Positions 8,802 to 19,257 of a DNA stretch of 33,090 nt are shown here, in pieces; position 1 is the stretch's first letter; every line of letters begins with the position of its first letter. A program made the translations under genes and the position numbers. Below the pieces are notes generated by a model. It searched no databases. It saw nothing but the letters and a program-made list of their open reading frames with translations, and was not told the DNA's origin. The DNA is from Chloroflexota bacterium (lineage in GTDB: Bacteria; Chloroflexota; Anaerolineae; Anaerolineales; Villigracilaceae), in contig SXKT01000006.1 of the NCBI GenBank assembly GCA_005778035.1, positions 1-33,090 of the forward strand, read 5' to 3'.

Positions 8802-10076
8802 TTAGGCCTGCTTCTCCAAGGTTTCAATCGTCCACTTAAGGCGGGGGCGGATCGGACCTTGGCGTTGTTCTGCCCACTGCATGCCCGGTGCTGCCGAAGG
8901 ATCGACCGAAAAACCAAGGGCATTCTCATCCATAAAATAGCGTTTGACACCAAAGGAGCTGGCATTGACGCCAATGATGTACTTGCCCTCGTTGAGCAAG
9001 TCACCGGGGATGGTACAACGGCTGATGTATGTGCCAGGTTGGCGGGCGGAGTGCTTCTCATACATCGCGGACTCATCCACATCGAAGGAGGTGAAAACAT
9101 ATTCGCCACGGATCGTATTGAGGTAAAAACCCACACGCAGCCCGGTTACCGGTGCGGTGAGTTGATATTTCATTTCCAAAGTGATCTCTTCCACGGAGCG
9201 GATATTATCGGCAACCTTGCCTTTGGCGTCCAAAAGCCTAAGCGACACCGGCATAAAAGGGGCGGCGGAAGCAGGCACTTCGCTGGCATCCCAGGACCGT
9301 TCGCCAGCCTGGGATTGGCCACTGGCGAGGTAATAATCGACCGCTTCATTCGTCGAGCCACGCAGGACGAGTTGCCCCTTTTGCATCACAATGGCTTCCT
9401 GTGTCAGCCGCAGGATGGCGCTCATATTGTGGCTAACAAACAAAACCGTACGGCCTTGGGCCGCGACATCGTTCATTTTTCCCAGGCATTTACGCTGAAA
9501 TTCAGCATCGCCAACTGCCAAAACCTCATCCACGACCAAGATCTCCGGTTCCAAATGGGCGGCAACCGCAAAGGCCAGGCGCAAATACATGCCTGAAGAA
9601 TAACGCTTGACCGGGGTATCGATGAATTGTTCCACCTCAGAGAAATCGACGATCTCGTCAAACTTCCGCTCGATCTCAGAGCGTTTCATTCCGAGGATGG
9701 CGCCGTTGAGGTAAATATTCTCACGGCCGGTCAGCTCGGGGTGAAACCCGGTGCCAACCTCCAGCAACGAGCCGACCCGCCCGCGGACGGTTACAGTTCC
9801 CGCAGTGGGTTCCGTGACGCGTGATAACACCTTGAGAAGGGTAGACTTGCCGGCGCCGTTTCGGCCGATGATGCCAAGCACATGCCCTTCTTCGAGGTCG
9901 AAGCTGACATCGCGCAGGGCCCAAATATAACTTTCGGCAGCGGTGTTGCCCTTGCCCATCAACATACGCGGAATGGCGGCGATTTGGTCGCGCAGCATGC
10001 CATATTTGAATTTACCTGGAGCAGTACCGATGCGGTATTTCTTGCTAATGCCTTCAACTTTAATGGCGATGGTCAT
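8802..10076 (-). CDS. Polysaccharide ABC transporter ATP-binding protein with C-terminal Wzt-type carbohydrate-binding domain
   Basis: Walker A GRNGAGKSTLL, signature YSSGMYLRLAFAVA, Walker B ILVVDEVLAVGD, plus ~170-aa C-terminal beta-rich extension. Confidence 0.93.
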   Translation of the reverse strand: MTIAIKVEGISKKYRIGTAPGKFKYGMLRDQIAAIPRMLMGKGNTAAESYIWALRDVSFDLEEGHVLGIIGRNGAGKSTLLKVLSRVTEPTAGTVTVRGRVGSLLEVGTGFHPELTGRENIYLNGAILGMKRSEIERKFDEIVDFSEVEQFIDTPVKRYSSGMYLRLAFAVAAHLEPEILVVDEVLAVGDAEFQRKCLGKMNDVAAQGRTVLFVSHNMSAILRLTQEAIVMQKGQLVLRGSTNEAVDYYLASGQSQAGERSWDASEVPASAAPFMPVSLRLLDAKGKVADNIRSVEEITLEMKYQLTAPVTGLRVGFYLNTIRGEYVFTSFDVDESAMYEKHSARQPGTYISRCTIPGDLLNEGKYIIGVNASSFGVKRYFMDENALGFSVDPSAAPGMQWAEQRQGPIRPRLKWTIETLEKQA

Positions 10077-10077
10077 A

Positions 10078-10923
10078 TCAGATCGTATCCGCGAACGTTC
10101 TCTCCATATTGCGGAAGTAGACCAACCCGCTTAGGAGGATGATGATAGAAATAACACTGGAAATGGCAACCAAAGTATCGGGCGGGTTGCCAGAACCTAA
10201 CAAAGCCCAACGAAAACCATTGACGACGCCAGCCATTGGGTTAAGGGCATAAACGAGTTGCCACTTTTCTGAGATCACTTTGGACGAATAAGCGACTGGA
10301 GTGATGAATAACCAAAACTGGGTAAGGAAAGGCAAAGCGTAACCGACATCGCGATATTTTACGTTGATGGCAGAAAGCCACAAAGCTACGCCCAACGCGG
10401 TAATGATGGATAGCAGCATAAAGACCGGCACCGCCCAAATGGCCGATAGGGTTGGAACCACCTTGAAATAAACCATCATACCCACCAATATCACCAACGC
10501 GATAGCGAAATCTACCAAGCCGCCAAGCACAGAGGCCATCGGCAAAACCAGGCGCGGGAAGTAGGTATTGGTGATCATATTATGATTGGAGGTAAGCGAC
10601 CGGCTTGCGGTGTTGAGCGCGGTGGTGAACAAACCCCAGGGTAGCAAAGCGGTAAAAGAAAAGATCGGGTATGGAATGCCATCCGACGATACCTTGGCCA
10701 CATTGTTGAAGAGAAAATTGAATACCAGCATGGTCATCACTGGCTGGATGACCGCCCACAGGGCACCGAGCAAGGTTTGTTTATAGCGCACCTTGATGTC
10801 GCGCCAGATCATAAAGACCACCAATTCACGGTAATTCCAAAGGTCTTTGAGATTAAGCGCCGCAAGGCCGCTGGTAGGGCGGATGTATACGGTGGTAGGT
10901 TCGTGCTTGGCGATTGAATTCAT
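10078..10923 (-). CDS. Polysaccharide ABC transporter permease (Wzm/ABC2 family)
   Basis: LKDLWNYRELVVFMIWRDIKVRYKQTLLGALWAVIQPV, multiple TM segments; start at 10923 (MNSIAKHEP) avoids overlap with the upstream gene. Confidence 0.93.
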   Translation of the reverse strand: MNSIAKHEPTTVYIRPTSGLAALNLKDLWNYRELVVFMIWRDIKVRYKQTLLGALWAVIQPVMTMLVFNFLFNNVAKVSSDGIPYPIFSFTALLPWGLFTTALNTASRSLTSNHNMITNTYFPRLVLPMASVLGGLVDFAIALVILVGMMVYFKVVPTLSAIWAVPVFMLLSIITALGVALWLSAINVKYRDVGYALPFLTQFWLFITPVAYSSKVISEKWQLVYALNPMAGVVNGFRWALLGSGNPPDTLVAISSVISIIILLSGLVYFRNMERTFADTI

Positions 10924-10928
10924 AGGCC

Positions 10929-12937
<2,009 letters not shown>

Positions 12938-12954
<17 letters not shown>

Positions 12955-13408
12955 GGTTCACCCCCAATCCTTTAACTTCCAGGCCTGGCATGGCAGGGTC
13001 TTCCGATATTGGCATGTCTTGTTCGATGCAGGTTAGCCGGCAGATATCGGCTACGTCTCCTTCGCCAATAATGCGCACACCCTTTACATTTTCTGCTTGA
13101 AGTTTGATGACGATATCTTTCACTTTGTTCCTTACACGGCGGTAAAGCAAAAACTGTTGGTCAATATAATCTACCGTCAGGCGGGCGCGTTGTGCCAAAC
13201 CTTCGGGGGTTATGATGTAGCGTAATTTTTTACGCTCTGCCCGCATCAGCTTTACATACCCTTTGGATACCAAGCGTTTGATGTGCCAATTAACCGTTCC
13301 GACCGCAACACCCAATTGGGCGGCAAGGTCGGCCTGGGTGGCATCAGGCTGATGTTCGATATTGGTCAGCAACGTAAGGTCGCGGGATTCATCAAAATTC
13401 GAGTTCAT
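12938..13408 (-). CDS. Winged helix-turn-helix transcriptional regulator (MarR/EPS-associated type) with C-terminal Rossmann-like segment
   Basis: TQADLAAQLGVAVGTVNWHIKRLVSKGYVKL wHTH; C-terminal 'VKGVRIIGEGDVADICRLTCIEQD'; first gene of the minus-strand polysaccharide operon. Confidence 0.8.
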
Positions 13409-13428
13409 TGTTTTTTGAACTTCGAATT
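13396..13428 (-). promoter_or_regulatory. Imperfect inverted repeat (candidate operator) over regulator start codon, TSS and -10
   Basis: AATTCGAGTTC (13396-13406) / GAACTTCGAATT (13417-13428); arms complementary except for one inserted base. Confidence 0.5.
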
Positions 13429-13434
13429 ATAACA
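13426..13434 (-). promoter_or_regulatory. Extended -10 promoter element (TGTTATAAT) for regulator/polysaccharide operon
   Basis: Minus strand reads TGTTATAAT, matching TGnTATAAT; 17 nt upstream of the regulator ATG. Confidence 0.55.
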
Positions 13435-13441
13435 TCAATAT

Positions 13442-13789
13442 TCAGTTGTTGAATTTTGCCGGGGTTGGGGCTGGTGTTGGATCGCCGGCGACACCGGTTT
13501 GTTGGGTTTGAGATTCTCCGGTCAGCTGGCATAGCAGGTCGGGAGTGATCTGGCTGATCAGTTTGTTTTTTTTCTCTTTGGCGTACCGTTTTATTTGGGC
13601 TTCCCGTATGGTTGCGGTGCTGCGATCTGGTTGGGGTTCGGCGTAAACCAACTCCACCGGTCCATGAAGACGCGTATAAGCTGCTCCCTTCCCCGCATTG
13701 TGCTGCTTTACCCGGCGAACCAAGTCAGTGGTCAGCCCGGTATACAGGCTGCCATCGGCGCAACGGACGATATAACAAAAATAGGCCAA
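13442..13789 (-). CDS. GIY-YIG nuclease family protein (UPF0213-like)
   Basis: FCYIVRCADGSLYTGLTTDLVRRVKQHNAGKGAAYTR. Confidence 0.92.
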   Translation of the reverse strand: MAYFCYIVRCADGSLYTGLTTDLVRRVKQHNAGKGAAYTRLHGPVELVYAEPQPDRSTATIREAQIKRYAKEKKNKLISQITPDLLCQLTGESQTQQTGVAGDPTPAPTPAKFNN

Positions 13790-13801
13790 GGATCCCCCGT
13801 T

Positions 13802-14779
13802 TTAGCGGCTGCCGCTCTTTTTGTTGCCAAAAAATAATTGGCGTAAAAATCCAGCGGCACCTTTTTTGGTTTCTTCCTTTTCTTTGCTCACTTCCCATCG
13901 ACCACTGCGGCGGCCAGCCAAAGTAGCATCTTTCTTTTCAAGCAAGCCAGAAAAATACTTGGCCAACGATTGCTCATCCTTATCCGCGACCATCCCTCGC
14001 AAGGCCGTAGCGCTGCTGATCAACTGGTCGATCATGGCCAAAGACATGTCCTGTTCGTCTACCAGCAAGTTCGCCATATCTTCGGCTTTTTCGTAACCAA
14101 AAGCGGCGGCCAGATTTAGGTAAGGCTGGCTAATGGTATCGCGGGAGTCATTCCATCCGGGACGTTGGATGGTTGCGCCAAGGGCCAAACCCGCTACCAG
14201 TTGGGGAAACAGGTGGGCTGTCCGTTCAATGCCATCGGCTTCCAACAGGTCGAGATAATATACTTTTGCTCCCAACAAAGCAACAAGGTCGCTGGCGTAT
14301 TTAAGAGCGGTCTCATCGGTTCCTGTGGGTACAGAAATGCCGATGGTCGTGTTGCTAAACAAGTCATCTTTTTCAATCACTTCACCAGGATCCAAGATGC
14401 GGGAATATTCCGAGTTGTAGGAAACCGTGAGGCCGATGAAATGATTTTTTCCAGCGTACACCGATTGAAACAAGCCGGCCGATTGGGCTTTGTTGGGGGC
14501 AAAACTCATCACCACGGCAGTTGGTTTAAGATCATCTTTGATCTCTGGCAATATCTTCTTGAATTCCTGATATGGCACAGCCAGAAGCACGATGTCCGCA
14601 TCTTTGAGGGCGTCGTAACGGTTGATGTAGGTTTTTCGGCAAGCGCCCAACCCTTGGGCAAAATTTTGTTTGGCTATGTCTTTGTCGTAGCCGACCAAGC
14701 TGATATCTTGTTTAAATTTTGCCAGTGCCAATCCTACTGACACGCCAACTTGCCCTAAGCCAATGGTGGTGATTTGCAT
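13802..14779 (-). CDS. Prephenate dehydrogenase-like (TyrA-family) oxidoreductase
   Basis: MQITTIGLGQVGVSVGLALAKF Rossmann motif; likely start at 14779 rather than 14830. Confidence 0.65.
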   Translation of the reverse strand: MQITTIGLGQVGVSVGLALAKFKQDISLVGYDKDIAKQNFAQGLGACRKTYINRYDALKDADIVLLAVPYQEFKKILPEIKDDLKPTAVVMSFAPNKAQSAGLFQSVYAGKNHFIGLTVSYNSEYSRILDPGEVIEKDDLFSNTTIGISVPTGTDETALKYASDLVALLGAKVYYLDLLEADGIERTAHLFPQLVAGLALGATIQRPGWNDSRDTISQPYLNLAAAFGYEKAEDMANLLVDEQDMSLAMIDQLISSATALRGMVADKDEQSLAKYFSGLLEKKDATLAGRRSGRWEVSKEKEETKKGAAGFLRQLFFGNKKSGSR

Positions 14780-14846
14780 CTTTTTTAGTCCTGTCGTACC
14801 CGAATATACAGCCATTATAAATGAAAGCATCCCTGGCTTAAATACA

Positions 14847-14875
14847 GAGTACCGGGGACGCCAACCCCGGTACTC
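14847..14875. repeat. Perfect 11-bp inverted repeat, 7-nt loop
   Basis: GAGTACCGGGG ACGCCAA CCCCGGTACTC, in the intergenic region between tyrA-like and ogt. Confidence 0.85.
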
Positions 14876-14943
14876 GTTTTCAAAGGAGGAGAAGAGAAAT
14901 CACAAGCCTGAATTTAATATACCCTGTAACCATCCATTTAACT

Positions 14944-14970
14944 CTACGATTACCCTACGATTACCCTACG
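14944..14970. repeat. Tandem 11-bp repeats (CTACGATTACC x2 plus CTACGA)
   Basis: ctacgattacc|ctacgattacc|ctacga; TACGA recurs three times at exact 11-bp spacing. Confidence 0.9.
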
Positions 14971-15012
14971 AATTGGGGATCAGGACGACCTAAATAGATG
15001 GCAGGTTAAATG

Positions 15013-15021
15013 TGCTACACT
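15013..15021 (+). promoter_or_regulatory. Extended -10 (TGCTACACT) for ogt
   Basis: TGnTAnnnT-type element upstream of an SD (gaaggga, ~15034) and ATG at 15049. Confidence 0.45.
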
Positions 15022-15048
15022 TTGAACACGGATGAAGGGAGAAATCTT

Positions 15049-15579
15049 ATGCGAACTATTTGGATAAGTGATCGAATGATCGAGCCATTGGGGCAGGTAT
15101 GCGCAGCAAGGTCAGAATATGGCCTGTTGGCTGTTTCCTTTCCTTCTTCGCCTTCAACCCTGAGTGCGCGTTTGGCCGAAAAATATCGAAATGTGGAAAT
15201 TGGGATAGCGGAAGATCCTTTTTTTGATAAATTGTTTGGCCAAATTGGTGAGTATGTACACGGGCAGAGGACCAAAATTGATGTGGCTATAGACCCCGAT
15301 GCCGTAACCGGTTTCCAAAAACAAGCCTTGGACGCAACCTCCCGGGTAAATTATGGTACAACCGCATCCTACAAACAGATCGCTTTGATGCTCGCCCGGC
15401 CGAATGCCGCCAGGGCAGTGGGTAGAGCGGAAGCTAACAATCCAATCCCGTTGGTGATCCCTTGCCACCGGGTGATCGGTAGCGACGGAAGCCTGCATGG
15501 ATATGGCGCCGGCAATGGCGTTGCCACCAAGCAATGGTTGCTGGAATTGGAACAAAGAGTAAAGGAAAATAAAGGATAA
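15049..15579 (+). CDS. ogt: Methylated-DNA--[protein]-cysteine S-methyltransferase
   Basis: Active-site 'VIPCHRVIGSDGSLHGYGAG'; 'VNYGTTASYKQIA'. Start at 15049 preferred: ATG preceded by an SD; the 15010 start would lie within the promoter. Confidence 0.93.
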   Translation: MRTIWISDRMIEPLGQVCAARSEYGLLAVSFPSSPSTLSARLAEKYRNVEIGIAEDPFFDKLFGQIGEYVHGQRTKIDVAIDPDAVTGFQKQALDATSRVNYGTTASYKQIALMLARPNAARAVGRAEANNPIPLVIPCHRVIGSDGSLHGYGAGNGVATKQWLLELEQRVKENKG

Positions 15580-15588
15580 AAAGAAAGC

Positions 15589-16512
15589 ATGGCTAATTAC
15601 AAAACTGGTTTTGTTTCAATCGTTGGCAGGCCAAATGTTGGCAAATCAACCCTCATCAACGCATTAATGGGCCAAAAGATCGCTTCGGTAAGCCCCAAAG
15701 CCCAAACCACTCGCCGCCGTCAATTGGGCATCCTTACCACCGATGAATACCAGATCGTTTTTTTAGATACCCCTGGCATCCACGCCCCGCACCACAAGCT
15801 GGGTGAGTTCCTGAACCAGGAAGCCGAAAAGGCCATGAAGGATGTGGATCTGATTTTGTGGGTGGTGGATGCGGATGCCGGCCCGTTGGATGAAGACCGA
15901 ATGATCTCGGTTACGTTGGCGAGCCTAAAAAAGTGCCCGCCTGTGTTCATTGTTATCAACAAGACCGACAAAGTTGCCGGTACTGACCTTCGGGCGCGGT
16001 TTGACCAATTCGCAGAACTTCGACCGACCGCCAAACTGGTAGGTATTTGCGCTATCACCACTGAAGGGCTGCCCAAACTGCTGGAAGCGGTGATCGAGAA
16101 AATGCCTGATGGTGAACCGGAATATGATGCCGATGTAGTGACTGACCTATACGAGCGTGATATTGCCGCCGACCTGATCAGGGAAGCCTGTTTGCTGCAT
16201 TTGCGGTCAGAGGTACCCCACGGCGTAAATGTTCGTATTGATGAATACACAGAACGGGGAGAAATCGGGGCGTTGATCCACGCCACCATCTTCATTGAAC
16301 GGGAGTCGCAAAAGGGTATCCTGATCGGCGAGGGAGGAGCAATGCTTAAGCGCATCGGCATCACTGCCCGCAAGCAGATCGAGGAAATGAGCGGCCGAAA
16401 AGTATTTCTGGAACTTAAGGCCAAGGTAGAAAAAGATTGGCGGGATAATGAGATGATCCTGACCCGCTTTGGGTACAAGATCGAACGAAAAAAGAAAACA
16501 GGAAAGCGCTAA
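15589..16512 (+). CDS. era: GTPase Era
   Basis: GRPNVGKSTLINALMGQKIASVSPKAQTTRRR, DTPGIH, NKTD, C-terminal KH domain (KGILIGEGGAMLKRIG). Confidence 0.97.
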   Translation: MANYKTGFVSIVGRPNVGKSTLINALMGQKIASVSPKAQTTRRRQLGILTTDEYQIVFLDTPGIHAPHHKLGEFLNQEAEKAMKDVDLILWVVDADAGPLDEDRMISVTLASLKKCPPVFIVINKTDKVAGTDLRARFDQFAELRPTAKLVGICAITTEGLPKLLEAVIEKMPDGEPEYDADVVTDLYERDIAADLIREACLLHLRSEVPHGVNVRIDEYTERGEIGALIHATIFIERESQKGILIGEGGAMLKRIGITARKQIEEMSGRKVFLELKAKVEKDWRDNEMILTRFGYKIERKKKTGKR

Positions 16513-16522
16513 GCGAACTTCA

Positions 16523-17395
16523 TCAGTTCTTGGTGAAGGCTTGAAACCCCTCTCCCAGTGCTTCGTGAGCGGCCCCGATGACCATAAAGGCACCCGGGTC
16601 GCTTTTTTGCACCAAATTCTTCAGCACCTGAACTTCGGAACGGGTTACGACCGTGTAAAGTACCGGGCGCTCCGTGCCGGTATACGCCCCTGTGCCAGAA
16701 AGCATGGTTACTCCTCTTTCCATTTGGTGCAAGATCATTTCCGACACTTTTTCAGGTTCTGTGGTGATGATCATGGCCGTACGAACCGTGCCCGCTCCTT
16801 CCAGGGTGGTATCTACTACCAGGCCACTTACATATAGCGTTATGATGGCATAAAGCGCTTTTTCCCAACCAAAGATGAAGCCGGCTCCCAAGATCACAAC
16901 CGTATCGGTCATTAAATAACTTTGGGTGATCGGGATGCCCTTGTTATGGTTGAGGATGCGCGCCAAAACATCACTGCCGCCACTGGTACCCTGGCCTTTA
17001 TATACCAACCCATAACCAAAGCCGGCAACAACCGCGCCATACAAAGTGTTCAACACCAGGTCTGATGTGATACCATCGGCGGGGATAAAGGGCAAATAGA
17101 CCAAGGTATCGGTAAAAAAAGACAAGGTGATGATCGAAACAGCAGTTCTCAGGGCAAACTGCCTGCCACCCAGGTACTTCCATCCCAACAAAAATAACGG
17201 CACATTGCCAATAAAGGTCATAAGGCCGATCGGCCAGCCGCTAAAATAGTTGATAAGCTGGCTTATGCCACTTACCCCGCCGGATGCAAGCTGGGCGGGA
17301 ATAAAAAAGATGCGTAACGCAACGGCCTGGGCTAACGAACCAAGGATGACAAAGGCGTATTCCTTGATGACCGTTGTAGTTTGGCTGTTGGTCAT
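16523..17395 (-). CDS. YitT family membrane protein (DUF161 + DUF2179)
   Basis: ALRIFFIPAQLASGGVSGISQLINYF..., 'GTSGGSDVLARILN', C-terminal DUF2179-like GVTMLSGTGAYTGTERPVLYTVVTRSEV. Confidence 0.9.
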   Translation of the reverse strand: MTNSQTTTVIKEYAFVILGSLAQAVALRIFFIPAQLASGGVSGISQLINYFSGWPIGLMTFIGNVPLFLLGWKYLGGRQFALRTAVSIITLSFFTDTLVYLPFIPADGITSDLVLNTLYGAVVAGFGYGLVYKGQGTSGGSDVLARILNHNKGIPITQSYLMTDTVVILGAGFIFGWEKALYAIITLYVSGLVVDTTLEGAGTVRTAMIITTEPEKVSEMILHQMERGVTMLSGTGAYTGTERPVLYTVVTRSEVQVLKNLVQKSDPGAFMVIGAAHEALGEGFQAFTKN

Positions 17396-18285
17396 TGGTC
17401 TCCTAACAGGTTTATCCCGGCAAGGTTTTCAATAACACCGATGACCGCAGAATTGTCCAGGTCGGCCATGCCCATTTGTATCATGGCGCTAAACAACTGG
17501 GCGTTTTGGGCAGTGGAGGGTAATGGAACGCCGTATTCGCGGGCGGTGTCGAGAACGATGTTGAGGTCCTTGGCTTGCATGTATGCCTTAAAACCAGGTG
17601 CGCGGTTGCCGCTAAAGAGACGTGGCGGCTTAACATCGAGGGTCCAGCATTGGGCTGCGCCACCTTTGATCGCTTCCACCACTTTTTGGGGGTCTACCCC
17701 GCTCTTTTTTGCCAAGATCAACAACTCGCCCATTGCTACCATTTGCGCCGCCACCATGATCTGGTTGGCAGCTTTGGCTACCTGGCCGGCCCCAGGGCCT
17801 CCCACCAGGGTGACAGATTTGCCCATTGCATTCAATACCGGCAAAGACCGTTCCAACGCGGTCGCGTCTCCGCCAACCATAATGGTAAGGGTAGCGTTGC
17901 GTGCGCCAATATCCCCGCCGCTGACGGGGGCATCCAGGGCGGAAATGCCGGCAGTTGCAAGTTGTTGGTGAACCAAACGGGCGGTGGCTGGCTTGATGGT
18001 TGAATTATCGATAAAGATGAGGCCATTTTTGCCGCCTTCAAGGATCCCATTTTTTCCCAACGTCACTTTTTCCACATCGGGTGAGTCTGGCAGGTTGGTG
18101 AAAACAATATCTACCGATCCGGCTACCTCGGCCGCGGAATGGGCTTCAGTTGCCCCTTCAGATACCAATTCGGCAACAGCAGCATGGCTGCGGTTGTAAA
18201 CAACCAGGGGGAAACCCGCACGTAATATATTGCGGGCAATCGATTTTCCCATGAGGCCAAGGCCGATATATCCTACATTTAGCAT
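17392..18285 (-). CDS. NAD(P)-dependent oxidoreductase, 3-hydroxyisobutyrate dehydrogenase family
   Basis: VGYIGLGLMGKSIARNIL, DAPVSGGDIGARNATLTIMVGG, 'KAANQIMVA'. Confidence 0.93.
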   Translation of the reverse strand: MLNVGYIGLGLMGKSIARNILRAGFPLVVYNRSHAAVAELVSEGATEAHSAAEVAGSVDIVFTNLPDSPDVEKVTLGKNGILEGGKNGLIFIDNSTIKPATARLVHQQLATAGISALDAPVSGGDIGARNATLTIMVGGDATALERSLPVLNAMGKSVTLVGGPGAGQVAKAANQIMVAAQMVAMGELLILAKKSGVDPQKVVEAIKGGAAQCWTLDVKPPRLFSGNRAPGFKAYMQAKDLNIVLDTAREYGVPLPSTAQNAQLFSAMIQMGMADLDNSAVIGVIENLAGINLLGDQ

Positions 18286-18354
18286 AAGGGGTCTCCTGTA
18301 TTTTGGGGGCTAACGAGCAAAACCATTATACCTTCCCGTAATCCGGATAAAAAA

Positions 18355-18380
18355 AGCGGAGCCCTCATGAGGGCTCCGCT
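18355..18380 (-). terminator. Rho-independent terminator for the SIMPL gene
   Basis: Perfect 26-bp palindrome AGCGGAGCCCTCATGAGGGCTCCGCT; T-run on the minus strand after the stem (plus-strand AAAAAA). Confidence 0.88.
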
Positions 18381-18397
18381 CTGGTGATCAAGAATGG

Positions 18398-19138
18398 TTA
18401 TTTGATCAAATACGTGACGCTTACGTTGGCCGTGATCTCCATTTGGCCGGTAGTGATCGGCACCGTTGAAGAGGCCATCTCCCCGCCACCGCCACCGCCC
18501 ATTCCGTAGCCCATGTAGTTATAGCTATAGTTGCCATCGGTGTATTCAATTCTGGCTACATCACCCAGGTTCACCCCGGCTGCTTCTGCTAATTCTGTTG
18601 CTTGCGCCAATGCGGCCTTTACGGCTTCTTTGCGGGCTTCGCTGAGCGCACCCGATTTATCGGCGACATCGAACTGGATGCTATTGACGTTATTGGCGCC
18701 GGCCTGAACGGCAGAATCCAACACTTTTCCAAGCGATTCCAGGTTGCGAACCGTTATATAAACCTGGTTATCTACCACGTATGTAGTACCAGCGGGCAGG
18801 CCATCGGGCCCGTAAGGGGTGTTTTGCCAGATGCTAAAGTTGGACGTTTGCATATCCGTCTCGGCAATGCCATTGGCCTTCAATGCTTCCATCAAGTTTG
18901 TGGTGCTGGCATTGTTGGCGGCAACTGCTTCAGAGGCGCTTGCCCGTTCGGTATGAACACCAACATAAATGTAGGCAATATCCGGTTTGATCTTTACTTT
19001 ACCAAGCCCATTGACCATGATCGCGCGGTCTGTTTGGTTGGGGTTCACCGAAAACTGGGGGGCGGCTACACTACCACACGATGTAAGCAAGAAGGCAGCC
19101 AAAATTGTTACTGATACGAGCTTAAATAGATTTTTCAT
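18398..19138 (-). CDS. SIMPL domain-containing (DUF541) lipoprotein
   Basis: Signal peptide with lipobox LLTSC; IMVNGLGKVKIKPDIAYIYVGVHTERASASEAVAANNAS typical of SIMPL. Confidence 0.92.
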   Translation of the reverse strand: MKNLFKLVSVTILAAFLLTSCGSVAAPQFSVNPNQTDRAIMVNGLGKVKIKPDIAYIYVGVHTERASASEAVAANNASTTNLMEALKANGIAETDMQTSNFSIWQNTPYGPDGLPAGTTYVVDNQVYITVRNLESLGKVLDSAVQAGANNVNSIQFDVADKSGALSEARKEAVKAALAQATELAEAAGVNLGDVARIEYTDGNYSYNYMGYGMGGGGGGEMASSTVPITTGQMEITANVSVTYLIK

Positions 19139-19171
19139 TTTTTCTCCTGTTCTTAACTAAAGAACGATTAA

Positions 19172-19200
19172 ATTATACAAAAAGTTCCAAGCAAAGTTAA
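19172..19200 (-). promoter_or_regulatory. Sigma70-type promoter for the SIMPL gene
   Basis: Minus strand TTAACT - 17 nt - TATAAT. Confidence 0.6.
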
Positions 19201-19205
19201 TTACA

Positions 19206-19234
19206 TTGTTAGGCCGTCACTGAAAGCCTATAAT
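19206..19234 (+). promoter_or_regulatory. Sigma70-type promoter for the nurA-herA cassette
   Basis: TTGTTA (19206-19211) - 17 nt - TATAAT (19229-19234), 24 nt upstream of the nurA ATG. Confidence 0.7.
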
Positions 19235-19257
19235 TAACCCAATATTCGAAAGGTGCC

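Noticed and set aside
8859-9596. 245-aa plus-strand ORF opposite the Wzt-like ATPase gene
   Set aside because: Antisense shadow of a clear ABC ATPase; no domain features.
14165-14740. 191-aa plus-strand ORF opposite the TyrA-like gene
   Set aside because: Antisense shadow; no recognisable motifs.
14763-14993. 76-aa plus-strand ORF across the tyrA/ogt intergenic region
   Set aside because: Begins inside the divergent gene start, crosses hairpin and promoter elements, no SD or motif.
15720-16478. 252-aa minus-strand ORF opposite era
   Set aside because: Ser/Arg-rich antisense shadow; era on the plus strand is unambiguous.
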